This document shows, piece by piece, positions 54,891 to 64,000 of a DNA stretch of 64,000 nucleotides (position 1 is the stretch's first letter; each line of letters begins with the position of its first letter). This DNA is from Methylobacterium sp. Leaf112 (GTDB lineage: Bacteria; Pseudomonadota; Alphaproteobacteria; Rhizobiales; Beijerinckiaceae). The notes under the pieces are model-generated. The model was not told the origin of the DNA and made no database searches. It saw nothing but the letters and a program-made list of their open reading frames with translations. Location of the stretch: assembly GCF_001423295.1 (NCBI RefSeq), contig NZ_LMNG01000032.1:180124-244123 (forward strand), read 5' to 3'. A program made the translations under genes and the position numbers.

Positions 54891-57800
54891 GTGTGCGAAT
54901 CGAACGTGACTCAACGTACAGACATCGCGATCATCGGTCGTGCCTGCCGCCTCCCGGGAGCCTCGAACGTCGAGGGTCTGTGGCAGCTCCTGACGGAAGC
55001 CCGCTGCGCCGTGGGCCAGATCCCCGAGGATCGCTGGTCGCTCAGCCGGTTCGGCCATCCCCGCGCCCAGGAGCGCGGCAAGAGCTACACCTGGTCGGCG
55101 GGCATCCTCGACGAGATCTGGTCGTTCGATCCGGGCGTGTTCGGCATCTCGCCGCGCGAGGCCGAGCAGATGGACCCGCAGCAGCGGCTCCTGCTCGAAC
55201 TGACCTGGGAAGCCCTGGAGGATGCAGGCCTGCGTCCCTCCGCCGTGGCCGGCACCCCCATCGGCGTGTTCGTGGGCGCCTCGTCGCTGGATTACGGCAA
55301 CCTGCGCATCCTCGACACCGCCTCGGGTGACGCCTACGCGGCCACCGGCAACACCCTCTCGATCCTGTCGAACCGCATCTCGTACATCTACGACCTCAAG
55401 GGCCCGAGCTTCACCGTCGACACCGCCTGCTCGTCGTCCCTCGTCGCCCTCGATGCGGCGGTGGCCGCCATCGCCAGCGGCCGGATCGACACGGCCGTGG
55501 TGGCCGGCGTCAACCTGCTGGCGAGCCCGTTCAACTTCATCTGCTTCTCCAACGCCCAGATGCTGTCGCGCCGCGGCCTGTGCAGCGCGTTCTCGGCCCA
55601 GGCCGACGGCTACGTCCGCTCCGAGGGCGGCGTGGTCCTCGTGCTGCAATCGGCCAAAGCCGCGGCCCGCGACGGCAACACCGTGCGGGGCGTCATCGCG
55701 GCGAGCGGCGTCAATTCCGACGGCCGCACCACCGGCATCTCGCTTCCCTCGGGCTATGCGCAGGGCGCACTCCTCGAACAGGTCTACCGCGAGGCCGAGA
55801 TCGACCTCGACAAGGTCGTCTTCGTCGAGGCGCACGGGACCGGCACCCCCGTGGGCGACCCCATCGAGGCCGGCGCCATCGGCGGTAAGCTCGGCAAGCC
55901 CCGTCGCGAGCCCCTGCCCATCGGCTCCATCAAGAGCAACATCGGCCACACCGAGCCGGTCTCGGGCCTCGCCGGCCTGCTCAAGGCCAGTCTCGCCCTC
56001 GAGCACGACTTCGTGCCGGCCTCTCTGCACGCCGCCGAACTCAACCCCGACATCCCGTTCACCGACCTGAACCTGCAGGTCCTGAACAAGCCACTCGCGA
56101 TCCCGCGCGGAACGGCCGAGCGCTTCGCCGGCGTCAACTCCTTCGGCTTCGGCGGCACCAACGCGCACATCGTCCTCACCGACGGCGCGCGGGTCGCCGC
56201 CAAGGCCGAGACCACCCGGGCGCCCGAGGTGCTGCTGCTGTCGGCCCAGAGCCGCGCGGCCCTCAACGAGCTCGCCCTCGACTACGCCGAGCGTTTCGAC
56301 GGCGCCGCGCCGGCCGAGGTCGCCCGCATCGCCGCCGCCGCCGCGCATCGCCGCGAGCGCCTGTCGTCGCGCCTCGCCATCGCCCTCGACGCCGACCTGC
56401 CGACGGTCCTGCGTGCCGTCGGCGAGTCCGAGGATACGGACGCCGCCCTCATCGGCACCGCCGTCGACCGCTCGGCCGAGGTCGCCTTCGTCTATTCCGG
56501 CAACGGCAGCCAGTGGGCCGGCATGGGCCGCGAGGCCTACGAGGAGAACGCGGTCTTCCGCGCCGCCTTCGACCGCATCGACACCCTCTTCCTCAAGCTC
56601 TCGGACTGGTCCCTCAAGGAGGCCCTGTTCGCCGAGGACCTCGACGCGCGCCTCGTGCTCACCCGCGTCTCCCAGCCCCTGATCTTCGCCATCTCCAGCG
56701 CCTCGACCACGGCGCTGCGGGCGCGCGGCCTCAACCCGAAATACGTGCTCGGCCACAGCGTCGGCGAGATCGCTGCGGCGGAAGCCGCCGGCATCCTCAC
56801 CCTCGAGCAGGCCGTGAAGGTGATCTTCTTCCGCAGCCAGCATCAGGAATCGACGCGCGGTCTCGGCACCATGGCGGTGCTGCTCGCGCCCGCCGACGAG
56901 ATCGAGCTGTTCCTGAAGGATTACCCGAGCCTCGACATCGCCGCCTACAACAGCCCCAAGGCCATCACGGTCGCGGGCCCGGTGGCGGACATCGACGCCG
57001 CCATGAAGTCGCTCGCGCGCAAGCGCCGCCGCGGGCGCAAGCTCGATCTCGAATACCCCTTCCACGGCCGGCTGATGAATCCGACCGAGAAGCCGCTCCT
57101 GCGCGATCTCGCCGGCCTCAAGCCCCATGCCGGCGCCACCGCCATGGTCTCCACCGTGACCGGCACGGTGCTGGCGGGCTCCGAGTTCGGGGCCGGCTAC
57201 TGGTGGCGCAACATCCGCGAGCCCGTGCGCTTCGCCCAGGCCGTGCAGGAAGCCACCCGCCAGGGGGCGCGCGTCTTCGTCGAGGTCGGCCCCCGCGCCA
57301 CCCTGCTGTCGCATATCGGCGACGCCATCGAGCCGCTCGGCATCGAGAACGCCACCATCGGCGTCCTCCACCGCAAGCAGGCCGGCGGCGATCCCATCGC
57401 CCGGACCGTGGCCGCCGCCCTCGTGCAGGGTGCGGCCGTGGACGAGACCACGGTGTTCGGCCAGAACCCGAAGGGCGACGTGTCCCTGCCGCTCTATCCG
57501 TGGCAGCGCCGCTCCTTCCGCCTCGCCGAGACCACCGAAGGCGTCGGCGCCACCACGCCGCGCGCCTACCACCCGCTCTACGGCTCGCGCGTCACCGTCG
57601 ACGGCCTCGAATGGCACGGCCACGTGGACATCGCCACGGTGCCCGAACTCGACGATCACCGCATCGACGGACAGGCGATCCTGCCCGGTGCGGCCTTCAT
57701 CGAAATGGCGCTCGGCGTCGCCCGCGAGGTCATGCGCAGCGACACCGTCGTGCTGGCCGAGTTCGAGATCCAGTCGCCGATGGTGTTCGGGGAGGAATCC

Positions 57801-60800
57801 CTGCGCGAGGTCATGGTCCGGGTCGCGGGCTCGGGCAACGGCATCCAGATCCTGAGCCGGCCGCGCCTGACCCAGGCCGCCTGGCAACTCCACGCCGCGG
57901 CGAAGATCGTCGACGGCACGTTCCAGCCGCCCGCCCGCCAGGACATCCCCGAGCCGGGCGAGCAGGCCGTCGACGGCGAGGCCCTCTACCGCATCGCCGC
58001 CGCCTCCGGCCTCGGCTTCGGCCCGAGCTTCCGTCAGGTCGCCCTGTCTGCGCGCCTCGACGAGACCACCATCGTCTCCGATCTCGTGCCGGCGCAAGCC
58101 GACGACCGCTTCGGCCTCGTGCCGGCGCGCCTCGATTCGTGCTTCCACGGCCTGATCCTGCTGTTCGCCGGCCTCATGGGCGAGGGCTCGACCAAGGCCT
58201 ACGTGCCGGTGCGCTTCGGCGAGATCCGCCTCGTCCGGCCGGGTGCCGTCATCGCCCGGGCAATGATCCGGACACGCCGCGCCAACGAGCGCAGCATCCT
58301 GGCCGACTTCACCCTGGTGGACGCGACGGGCGAGGTCATCGCCACCCTGCGCGAGGGCCGCTTCCAGGCCCTGCGCACCAAGAACACCAACGAACTCGCG
58401 GCCTACGCCATCGCGCAGCGCCCGGAGCTCGCCACCGAACCGACGGCGATCCCCCTCGACCGGCGCCAGCGCATCGCCGATGCCGTGCGGCCCCAGGCCA
58501 AGGCGGCCTTCGCCGCGCCCGAGGCGCCCCTCGCCCCCGGCCACCTGCTCCTCGAAGGCTGGGCCACCTCCATGGCCTACCGCCTCGCGGAAGGCCTGCA
58601 GCGTTCGGGCACCGTCGCCATCGACGAGCGCGTGCCCGAGGCCATGCGCCCCTGGCTGCTGAACGCCCTGTTCGCCCTGGAGAGCAGCGGTCTCGCCACC
58701 CTCGACGGCGAGCGTTGGACCCTGCGCAAGGACGTGACCCTGCCAGCGCCCGACGAGATCATGCGCTGGATCGCCGCCGATCACCCCGACCTCTCGGCCG
58801 AACTCGTGCTGACCGCCGATATCGGCGCCGTCGTCGGCCGTCTTCTCGCCGGCGACCTCGTCCACGCCCCGACCCTGTCGCAGAACGCCCTCGACGCCTT
58901 CATCCTGCGCAGCGCCACCGCCCGCGCTTCGGCTGATGTCATCGCGCGAATCGTCGAGCAGGGTGCCGCCACCCTGCCGCGCGACCGTGCCCTGCGGGTG
59001 CTCCAGGTCGGCTTCGGCCCCCTGTCGGCCCAGGCCGCGGCCTTCGCGGACGGGATCGAGGCACAGCTTTCGGTGTTCGAGGCAGACCGTCGCCTGGCCG
59101 AGCGTGCCCGCCTCGCCCTGCCGCGCGGCGTCACGGTCATCGAGGACGCCGCCGAACTCACCCCCGGCGGGTTCGACGCGATCCTCGCGAGCGACGTGCT
59201 TCACCGCGCCGAGCGTGGCGTCCTTCAGCTCGTCGCCGATGCGCTGGCCACAGGCGGCTTCCTCATCGCCGTCGAGCCCGGTGCGTCCCTGTTCCGCGAC
59301 CTCGTGTTCGGCCTGACGCCGGACTGGTTCGACGTCGCCGGCGACATGCCCATGGGGCGCCTCGACGACATCACCGGCTGGCAGCGGTCGCTCAGCGACA
59401 CCGGCCTCGTCCGGATCGCCGTCGATCGTGCGGTCTCCGACAATGGCGACGACCTTCTGTTCATCGCCGAGGCACCCGTGCGCGCCCGGCCGGCCGCCGG
59501 CCAGACTTTCGCGTTCGTTATCGGCTCGCACGACGGCTACGCGGCCGAAACCGCCTCGTCGCTGGCGACCCTGCTGGTGGCCGGCGGCGTCCACGTCTCC
59601 ATCATCCTCGATTCCGAGCAGTCGCTCCTCGAACTCGAGCGCGAAACGCCCGACACGGTGGTGTTCCTCGCCGGTGCCTTCAACACCGAGGGAGCGGCCT
59701 CCGACCGCCTGCGCGACCGCTGCCTCAGCCTGAAGCGTTGCGTCGAGCATCTCGGCAGCCGCCAGACCCGGTTGTGGGTGGTCTGTCCCGGTGCCACACG
59801 CGACGACGGCGATGTCGACGGCTCCGTCGAGGCCGGCGTCTGGGCCTTCACCCGGACCCTCGCCAACGAGGTCGCCAACCTCGACGTGCGCCGCATCGAC
59901 GTCACCGACGCCCTTTCGACCAAGCTCGCGGCCGAACGCCTGCGTGACCTCATCCTGTCGGGAACGACCGAGACCGAGATCATCCTCGACGCCGACCAGA
60001 CCCGGGTGATCCGGTTCGCGCCGGGCCAGATCGCGCGCCGGCCCGCCGCCGACGCGGTGCCGGCTCCCGCCGCCCGCCTGGAGCGCAGCAACACCGGCGG
60101 CCTCAACGAAATGGCCTGGGGCCCGGCCGAGCGCCGGGCCCCCGGACGCGGCGAGGTCGAGATCGCCGTCGAGGCCACCGGCCTCAACTTCCGCGATGTG
60201 CTCTGGGCGCTGTCGATGCTGCCCGAGGAGATCCTCGAGGACGGGTTCGCGGGTCCGCGCCTCGGCCTCGAAGTCGCCGGCCGGGTCCTGTCCGTCGGCA
60301 GCGGCGTCAGCGCCTTCAAGGTCGACGACCGCGTCGTCGCCTTCGCGCAGTCGGGCTTCTCGACCCACATCGTCGTGCCCGAGCTCGTGGTGGCGCCGAG
60401 CCCTCCCGGACTCGACGCGCAGGCCGCCGCCACGGTGCCGGTCGCCTTCCTGACGGCCTATTACGGCCTCGTGAGCTGCGCCCGCTTGCGGCGCGGCGAG
60501 TGGGTCCTCGTCCATGGTGGCGCCGGTGGCGTCGGCCTCGCGGCCCTGCAGATCGCCAAGCTCAAGGGCGCCCGCGTCATCGCCACCGCCGGATCGCGCG
60601 AGAAGCGCGCCCTGGTGAAGGCCCTGGGCGCCGAGCATGTCCTCGATTCGCGCTCGCTCGCCTTCGTGGACGATGTCCGCCGCATCACCGGCGACGGCGT
60701 CGGCGTGGTCCTCAACAGCCTGTTCGGCGAGGCCATGGAGCGCAGCCTCAACTGCCTCAAGCCGTTCGGCCGCTTCATCGAATTGGGCAAGCGCGACTAC

Positions 60801-62318
60801 GTCGCCAACACCCATATCGGCCTGCGTCCGTTCCGCCGGAACCTGTCCTACTTCGGCGTTGACCTCGATCAGGTGCTGCAGCACCAGGGCGAGGACGGGG
60901 CGCGGCTGTTCCGCGAGGTCATGGCCCTGTTCAACGAAGGCGGCCTCAAGCCGCTGCCGTATCAGCCTTTCACCTCCGACGAGGTCTCCGACGCGTTCCG
61001 GCTGATGCAGCAATCGGGGCATGTCGGTAAGATCGTCATCGCGCCGCCGAAGGCCGGCAGCGTGATGATGGCCCCCACCTCCGATTTTACCATCGCGCCG
61101 GACGGCGTCCACCTCGTCACCGGCGGCCTTGGCGGCTTCGGCTTGGAGGCCGCGCGCTGGCTCGCCGACCGTGGCGCCAGGCGCATCGTGCTGATCGGCC
61201 GCAAGGGCGCCGAGAGCGAGGACGCCAAGGCCCTCGTGGCCGAATTGACCGCCCGCGGCGTCGAGGTCCAGGCCAAGGCCTGCGACATCACCAGCCGCAA
61301 GGCGGTGGATGCCCTGCTGGCGGACGTGGAGCGCGGGGGCAGGAAACTCGCCGGCGTGATCCACGGCGCCATGGTGCTGCAGGACGGGCTCATCGCCAAC
61401 ATCGACGCGGCGGCCCTCGACGCGGTCATCCGCCCGAAGGTGATCGGGGCCGAGCACCTCGACGCGGCCACGCGCGCGCGAAAGCTCGACTACTTCGTGC
61501 TGTTCTCCTCGGCCACGACCTTCATCGGCAATCCGGGGCAAGGCTCCTATGTGGCCGCCAACGGCTTCATGGAAGGCCTCGCCCGCCGCCGGCGGAAGGC
61601 CGGGCTGCCGGCGCTCGCCGTCGCCTGGGGCGCCATCGGCGATGTCGGCGTGCTCGCCCGCAACCGCGCGGTGATGGAGACCCTGGCGGGCCGCGTCGGC
61701 GTCACGCCGATGGATGCCCGCCACTGTCTCGACCTCATGGCCGATGCGCTGCAGGGCCAGGGCCGCAGCAGCGACGACGCAGTGGTGGCCATCGCCTCCA
61801 TGCATTGGGGCAAGGCGCGCGAGCGCCTCGCCACCATGAAGAGCCCGAGCTACGCCGAACTCGGCTCGGACCAGCAGATGGAAGCCGGCACCGTGGCGGC
61901 AATCAACATCGGGACGCTGCTCAAGACCCAGGACATCGACACGGTGCGCAAGACCGTGGCCGACGCCATCGTCGAGGACATCGCCCGCATCCTGCGCCTG
62001 CCGAAGGACGACATCAGCCGCGTGCGTCACCTCTCGGAGATCGGCCTCGATTCGCTCATGGGCGTCGAACTCGGCGCCAGCCTACAGGAGCGCTTCGCCC
62101 TCGACGCGCCGCCCTCCGGCATCTCGTCCGGGCTCACGGTCAACGAGCTGACCGAGACCCTGATCCAGTCGATCTCGGCCCCCGTGGACGAGGCGGCGGC
62201 CGCCGTGATGAGTCTCGCTCAGCGCCATGCCAGCGAGGGCGTGGACGTCCGCACCCTCGAACCCTTCCACGCGCTGGTTGAAGAGAACAGCCTCGTCATC
62301 AAGGAAATCCTGCCGTGA
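54891..62318 (+). CDS. Single-module highly reducing type I polyketide synthase (KS-AT-DH-MT*-ER-KR-ACP)
   Basis: 2,475 residues. KS: Cys180 in DTACSSS, His315 in EAHGTGT, His353 in NIGHTE. AT: Ser623 in GHSVGEIAAAE, His725 in YPFHGRLM. DH: His923 in DDHRIDGQAILPGAAF, Asp1082 in LDSCFHGL. Residues ~1190-1540 look like a C-methyltransferase with a degraded SAM motif (LQVGFGPLS). ER from ~1735 with VLVHGGAGGVGLAAL. KR: VTGGLGGFGLEA near 2075, Ser2207, Tyr2220, Asn2224. ACP: Ser2388 in IGLDSLMG. A full reducing set in one module without thioesterase suggests iterative chain building, with release by the coupled downstream enzyme. GTG start at 54891; another GTG at 54906 is possible. Confidence 0.95.
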   Translation: MCESNVTQRTDIAIIGRACRLPGASNVEGLWQLLTEARCAVGQIPEDRWSLSRFGHPRAQERGKSYTWSAGILDEIWSFDPGVFGISPREAEQMDPQQRLLLELTWEALEDAGLRPSAVAGTPIGVFVGASSLDYGNLRILDTASGDAYAATGNTLSILSNRISYIYDLKGPSFTVDTACSSSLVALDAAVAAIASGRIDTAVVAGVNLLASPFNFICFSNAQMLSRRGLCSAFSAQADGYVRSEGGVVLVLQSAKAAARDGNTVRGVIAASGVNSDGRTTGISLPSGYAQGALLEQVYREAEIDLDKVVFVEAHGTGTPVGDPIEAGAIGGKLGKPRREPLPIGSIKSNIGHTEPVSGLAGLLKASLALEHDFVPASLHAAELNPDIPFTDLNLQVLNKPLAIPRGTAERFAGVNSFGFGGTNAHIVLTDGARVAAKAETTRAPEVLLLSAQSRAALNELALDYAERFDGAAPAEVARIAAAAAHRRERLSSRLAIALDADLPTVLRAVGESEDTDAALIGTAVDRSAEVAFVYSGNGSQWAGMGREAYEENAVFRAAFDRIDTLFLKLSDWSLKEALFAEDLDARLVLTRVSQPLIFAISSASTTALRARGLNPKYVLGHSVGEIAAAEAAGILTLEQAVKVIFFRSQHQESTRGLGTMAVLLAPADEIELFLKDYPSLDIAAYNSPKAITVAGPVADIDAAMKSLARKRRRGRKLDLEYPFHGRLMNPTEKPLLRDLAGLKPHAGATAMVSTVTGTVLAGSEFGAGYWWRNIREPVRFAQAVQEATRQGARVFVEVGPRATLLSHIGDAIEPLGIENATIGVLHRKQAGGDPIARTVAAALVQGAAVDETTVFGQNPKGDVSLPLYPWQRRSFRLAETTEGVGATTPRAYHPLYGSRVTVDGLEWHGHVDIATVPELDDHRIDGQAILPGAAFIEMALGVAREVMRSDTVVLAEFEIQSPMVFGEESLREVMVRVAGSGNGIQILSRPRLTQAAWQLHAAAKIVDGTFQPPARQDIPEPGEQAVDGEALYRIAAASGLGFGPSFRQVALSARLDETTIVSDLVPAQADDRFGLVPARLDSCFHGLILLFAGLMGEGSTKAYVPVRFGEIRLVRPGAVIARAMIRTRRANERSILADFTLVDATGEVIATLREGRFQALRTKNTNELAAYAIAQRPELATEPTAIPLDRRQRIADAVRPQAKAAFAAPEAPLAPGHLLLEGWATSMAYRLAEGLQRSGTVAIDERVPEAMRPWLLNALFALESSGLATLDGERWTLRKDVTLPAPDEIMRWIAADHPDLSAELVLTADIGAVVGRLLAGDLVHAPTLSQNALDAFILRSATARASADVIARIVEQGAATLPRDRALRVLQVGFGPLSAQAAAFADGIEAQLSVFEADRRLAERARLALPRGVTVIEDAAELTPGGFDAILASDVLHRAERGVLQLVADALATGGFLIAVEPGASLFRDLVFGLTPDWFDVAGDMPMGRLDDITGWQRSLSDTGLVRIAVDRAVSDNGDDLLFIAEAPVRARPAAGQTFAFVIGSHDGYAAETASSLATLLVAGGVHVSIILDSEQSLLELERETPDTVVFLAGAFNTEGAASDRLRDRCLSLKRCVEHLGSRQTRLWVVCPGATRDDGDVDGSVEAGVWAFTRTLANEVANLDVRRIDVTDALSTKLAAERLRDLILSGTTETEIILDADQTRVIRFAPGQIARRPAADAVPAPAARLERSNTGGLNEMAWGPAERRAPGRGEVEIAVEATGLNFRDVLWALSMLPEEILEDGFAGPRLGLEVAGRVLSVGSGVSAFKVDDRVVAFAQSGFSTHIVVPELVVAPSPPGLDAQAAATVPVAFLTAYYGLVSCARLRRGEWVLVHGGAGGVGLAALQIAKLKGARVIATAGSREKRALVKALGAEHVLDSRSLAFVDDVRRITGDGVGVVLNSLFGEAMERSLNCLKPFGRFIELGKRDYVANTHIGLRPFRRNLSYFGVDLDQVLQHQGEDGARLFREVMALFNEGGLKPLPYQPFTSDEVSDAFRLMQQSGHVGKIVIAPPKAGSVMMAPTSDFTIAPDGVHLVTGGLGGFGLEAARWLADRGARRIVLIGRKGAESEDAKALVAELTARGVEVQAKACDITSRKAVDALLADVERGGRKLAGVIHGAMVLQDGLIANIDAAALDAVIRPKVIGAEHLDAATRARKLDYFVLFSSATTFIGNPGQGSYVAANGFMEGLARRRRKAGLPALAVAWGAIGDVGVLARNRAVMETLAGRVGVTPMDARHCLDLMADALQGQGRSSDDAVVAIASMHWGKARERLATMKSPSYAELGSDQQMEAGTVAAINIGTLLKTQDIDTVRKTVADAIVEDIARILRLPKDDISRVRHLSEIGLDSLMGVELGASLQERFALDAPPSGISSGLTVNELTETLIQSISAPVDEAAAAVMSLAQRHASEGVDVRTLEPFHALVEENSLVIKEILP

Positions 62319-63691
62319 CCAAACCCGCCAGACCGGACGGCGGGCGCGCGGCGCTCGCGGGCTTCGTGACGAACCGCCTCGGCCGCAACGCCAACCGGCC
62401 CGCTCCCGTGCGTGCGCCCGCGCGCCCGGCGGGCGACCCGTCGGTGCAGAATTTCGAGACCCTGCCGGGTTACCGGGAACTGCGCCTGCAGCGCTCGGCC
62501 GCCGACCTCATCGGGCTCGGCAATCCGTTCTTCCGGGTCCACGAGACCCGGGCCGGTGCCAGCACCCGCATCGCCGGCAAGTCGTTCATCAACTTCTCGT
62601 CCTACGACTACCTCGGCCTCAACGGGCACCCGGACGTGAACGCCGCCGCCGCCAAGGCGATCGAGGATTTCGGCACGTCGGCCTCGGCCAGCCGCATCGT
62701 CGCGGGCGAGCGCCCGGGGCACCTCTCCCTGGAGAAGGCGCTGGCCGACCATTACGACACGGAAGCCTGTGTGGTGATGGTGAGCGGGCACGCCACCAAC
62801 GTCACCACCCTCGGCGCCCTGATGGAGCCGGGCGACGTGATCTTCCACGATTCCCTGAGCCACAACAGCATCGTCACCGGGGCGCAGCTTTCGGGCGCGC
62901 AGCGCCGCTCGTTCGCGCACAACGACCTCGACGCCCTCGAGACCCTGCTGGGCGCCACCCGGCACGAGCACCGCCGGGCGCTCATCGTCGTCGAGGGTCT
63001 CTACAGCATGGACGGCGACGCGCCGGATCTCGCCGCCCTCATCGCCCTGAAGCAGCGCTATGATGCGTGGCTGATGGTCGACGACGCCCATGGCCTCGGG
63101 GTCCTCGGCCGCACCGGCATCGGCCTCGCCGAGCATTGCGACGTCGATCCGCATGGGGTCGACATCTGGATGGGAACCCTGTCGAAGACGCTCTCCACCT
63201 GCGGCGGCTACATCGCCGGCCCGGCGGCACTCATCGAATATCTCAAGTGCACGGCCGGCGGCTTCATCTACAGCGTCGGCCTGTCCCCGCCGCTGGCCGC
63301 CGCCGCCGAGACGGCGCTGGCGATCATGCATGCCGAGCCCCACCGGGTGGAGCGCCTGCGCCAGAACGGCAACCTGTTCCTCGCCTGCGCCAAGAAGCAC
63401 GGCCTCGACACCGGCACGAGCCTGGGCCTCGCGGTGATTCCCGTCATCGTCGGCGATTCGCTGAAATCCGTGACCCTGTCGGACCGCCTGTTCAAGCGCG
63501 GCATCAACGTGCAGCCGATCATCCACCCGGCCGTGCCCGAGCGGGCCTCGCGCCTGCGCTTCTTCATCACCTCCGAGCATACCCCGGAGCAGATCCGCGA
63601 GACCGTGGACGCCGTGGCCGAGGAACTGCACGAGATCGAGAAGGGCGGCTCGCTCATCGAGCAGCTGATGTCGAAGCGCGGCAAGCCGTAG
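62315..63691 (+). CDS. Alpha-oxoamine synthase (AONS/KBL/SPT family), PLP-dependent
   Basis: 458 residues. PLP enzyme with INFSSYDYLGLNGHPDV, FGTSASASRIVAGE, VDDAHGLGVLGRTG and the PLP lysine Lys291 in MGTLSKTLSTCGGYIAG. Family members condense an amino acid with an acyl thioester and lose CO2, giving an amino ketone (8-amino-7-oxononanoate, aminoketobutyrate, ketosphinganine). About 60 extra residues precede the core, perhaps for docking. GTG start overlaps the PKS stop (GTGA), so it is translationally coupled and likely offloads the PKS chain. Confidence 0.93.
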   Translation: MTKPARPDGGRAALAGFVTNRLGRNANRPAPVRAPARPAGDPSVQNFETLPGYRELRLQRSAADLIGLGNPFFRVHETRAGASTRIAGKSFINFSSYDYLGLNGHPDVNAAAAKAIEDFGTSASASRIVAGERPGHLSLEKALADHYDTEACVVMVSGHATNVTTLGALMEPGDVIFHDSLSHNSIVTGAQLSGAQRRSFAHNDLDALETLLGATRHEHRRALIVVEGLYSMDGDAPDLAALIALKQRYDAWLMVDDAHGLGVLGRTGIGLAEHCDVDPHGVDIWMGTLSKTLSTCGGYIAGPAALIEYLKCTAGGFIYSVGLSPPLAAAAETALAIMHAEPHRVERLRQNGNLFLACAKKHGLDTGTSLGLAVIPVIVGDSLKSVTLSDRLFKRGINVQPIIHPAVPERASRLRFFITSEHTPEQIRETVDAVAEELHEIEKGGSLIEQLMSKRGKP

Positions 63692-63724
63692 GCCTCGCCG
63701 CTCGAACCGTCACACCAGAACGAG

Positions 63725-63752
63725 AAACGGACCCGTGAGGGTCCGTTTTTTT
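63725..63752 (+). terminator. Intrinsic terminator after the PKS operon
   Basis: 10-bp stem (63725-63734 with 63739-63748), loop GTGA, T7 tail. Its A-rich left arm also makes it usable by the convergent export gene. Confidence 0.9.
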
Positions 63753-63771
63753 GTACCCGACGGTCCGCCGT

Positions 63772-64000
63772 TCAGCGGGCCGTGGCGTAGAGGGAGGCGC
63801 CTGCGGCGACGGGCGCGGTGACGGTTGAGAACACCGACAGGACCTTCTGAACCTCGGTGAAGGGGGCGTTCGATACGTAGACGAGGTCGCGGTTGCGCAT
63901 GCGGAAGGCCTGGGTGAGGAACAGGCTGTTGGGGTCGCGCATGTTGATCCGGTAGACCACGGGCACCAGCGGCGTGCCGAGCAGCGGGCTGCCGGGCTTG
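63772..64000 (-). CDS. Polysaccharide export protein (Wza-like), 5' end outside window
   Basis: C-terminal ~76 residues of an outer-membrane polysaccharide export protein; the frame is open to the window edge. Seen: VVYRINMRDPNSLFLTQAFR followed by MRNRDLVYVSNAPFTEVQKVL and FSTVTAPVAAGASLYATAR, the typical end of this family. It is convergent with the PKS-oxoamine synthase operon and continues the surface-glycan theme. Confidence 0.85.
   Translation of the reverse strand, partial: KPGSPLLGTPLVPVVYRINMRDPNSLFLTQAFRMRNRDLVYVSNAPFTEVQKVLSVFSTVTAPVAAGASLYATAR

Noticed and set aside
54282..62030. A 2,582-codon open frame on the minus strand opposite the PKS
   Set aside because: Its frame mirrors the PKS codons, the protein is His/Asp/Gly/Arg-rich without motifs, and it arises from the scarcity of stops in high-GC antisense. 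The plus-strand PKS has all catalytic motifs.

Overview
The window is high-GC (about 70% by eye), densely coded DNA of the chromosomal type. It suggests a Methylobacterium/Methylorubrum-like alphaproteobacterium of the Rhizobiales (Hyphomicrobiales). The evidence is: the rpsT-dnaA-dnaN-recF order; rph-rdgB facing hrcA; purL-bolA-grxD; a tRNA-His without an encoded extra G at -1; DUF1236 and DUF2778 proteins; and a GGAAC-N17-CGTT (EcfG-type) promoter. The species cannot be fixed from sequence reading alone.

Layout. 1-8400: end of a GGDEF protein, a YidB-like protein, uvrB with a long N-terminal extension, a PRISE-type reductase, an ankyrin protein and coaBC. 8400-10540: VOC protein, glutathione S-transferase and agmatinase-family enzyme, all on the minus strand. 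10650-16320: rpsT, dnaA, dnaN, recF and a LysE exporter, the replication-initiation block. 16268-20190: a vapBC toxin-antitoxin pair divergent from recQ, then a membrane hydrolase-like protein. 20321-24773: purL, bolA, a DUF29 gene, grxD (Fe-S trafficking) and a thioredoxin-reductase-like flavoprotein. 25077-31000: an envelope protein with a hairpin-masked ribosome binding site, an M3 oligopeptidase, and two cell-wall enzymes (extensin-like and YkuD). 30973-33826: an osmoprotectant ABC importer with no ATPase gene beside it. 34123-38531: receiver protein, yraN, rsmI, an LpoA-like lipoprotein and hemW. 38840-43334: a DUF2778 protein, a 107-bp repeat element, rdgB, rph, a His-rich secreted protein and hrcA. 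43410-47856: a stress-type DUF1236 protein, an MHS-family symporter and a ClC channel. 48032-50738: tRNA-His, an AT-rich island, an orphan polysaccharide-export permease and tRNA-Val. 51007-64000: an unknown protein coupled to a double-domain glycosyltransferase, then a 2,475-residue iterative-type reducing polyketide synthase translationally coupled to an alpha-oxoamine synthase, and the end of a Wza-like polysaccharide export gene.

The most notable system is the PKS plus alpha-oxoamine synthase pair (54891-63691). Its domain order and partner enzyme match the logic of fungal fumonisin assembly (a reducing PKS whose chain is released by decarboxylative condensation with an amino acid). This predicts a sphingoid-base-like amino-ketone lipid, possibly linked to the glycosyltransferase and polysaccharide export genes on either side. 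Other points worth a second look are a 12-bp perfect hairpin that buries the Shine-Dalgarno sequence of an envelope gene, an EcfG promoter, a replaced catalytic Cys in CoaBC, nested operator repeats between vapBC and recQ, and a MITE-like repeat.
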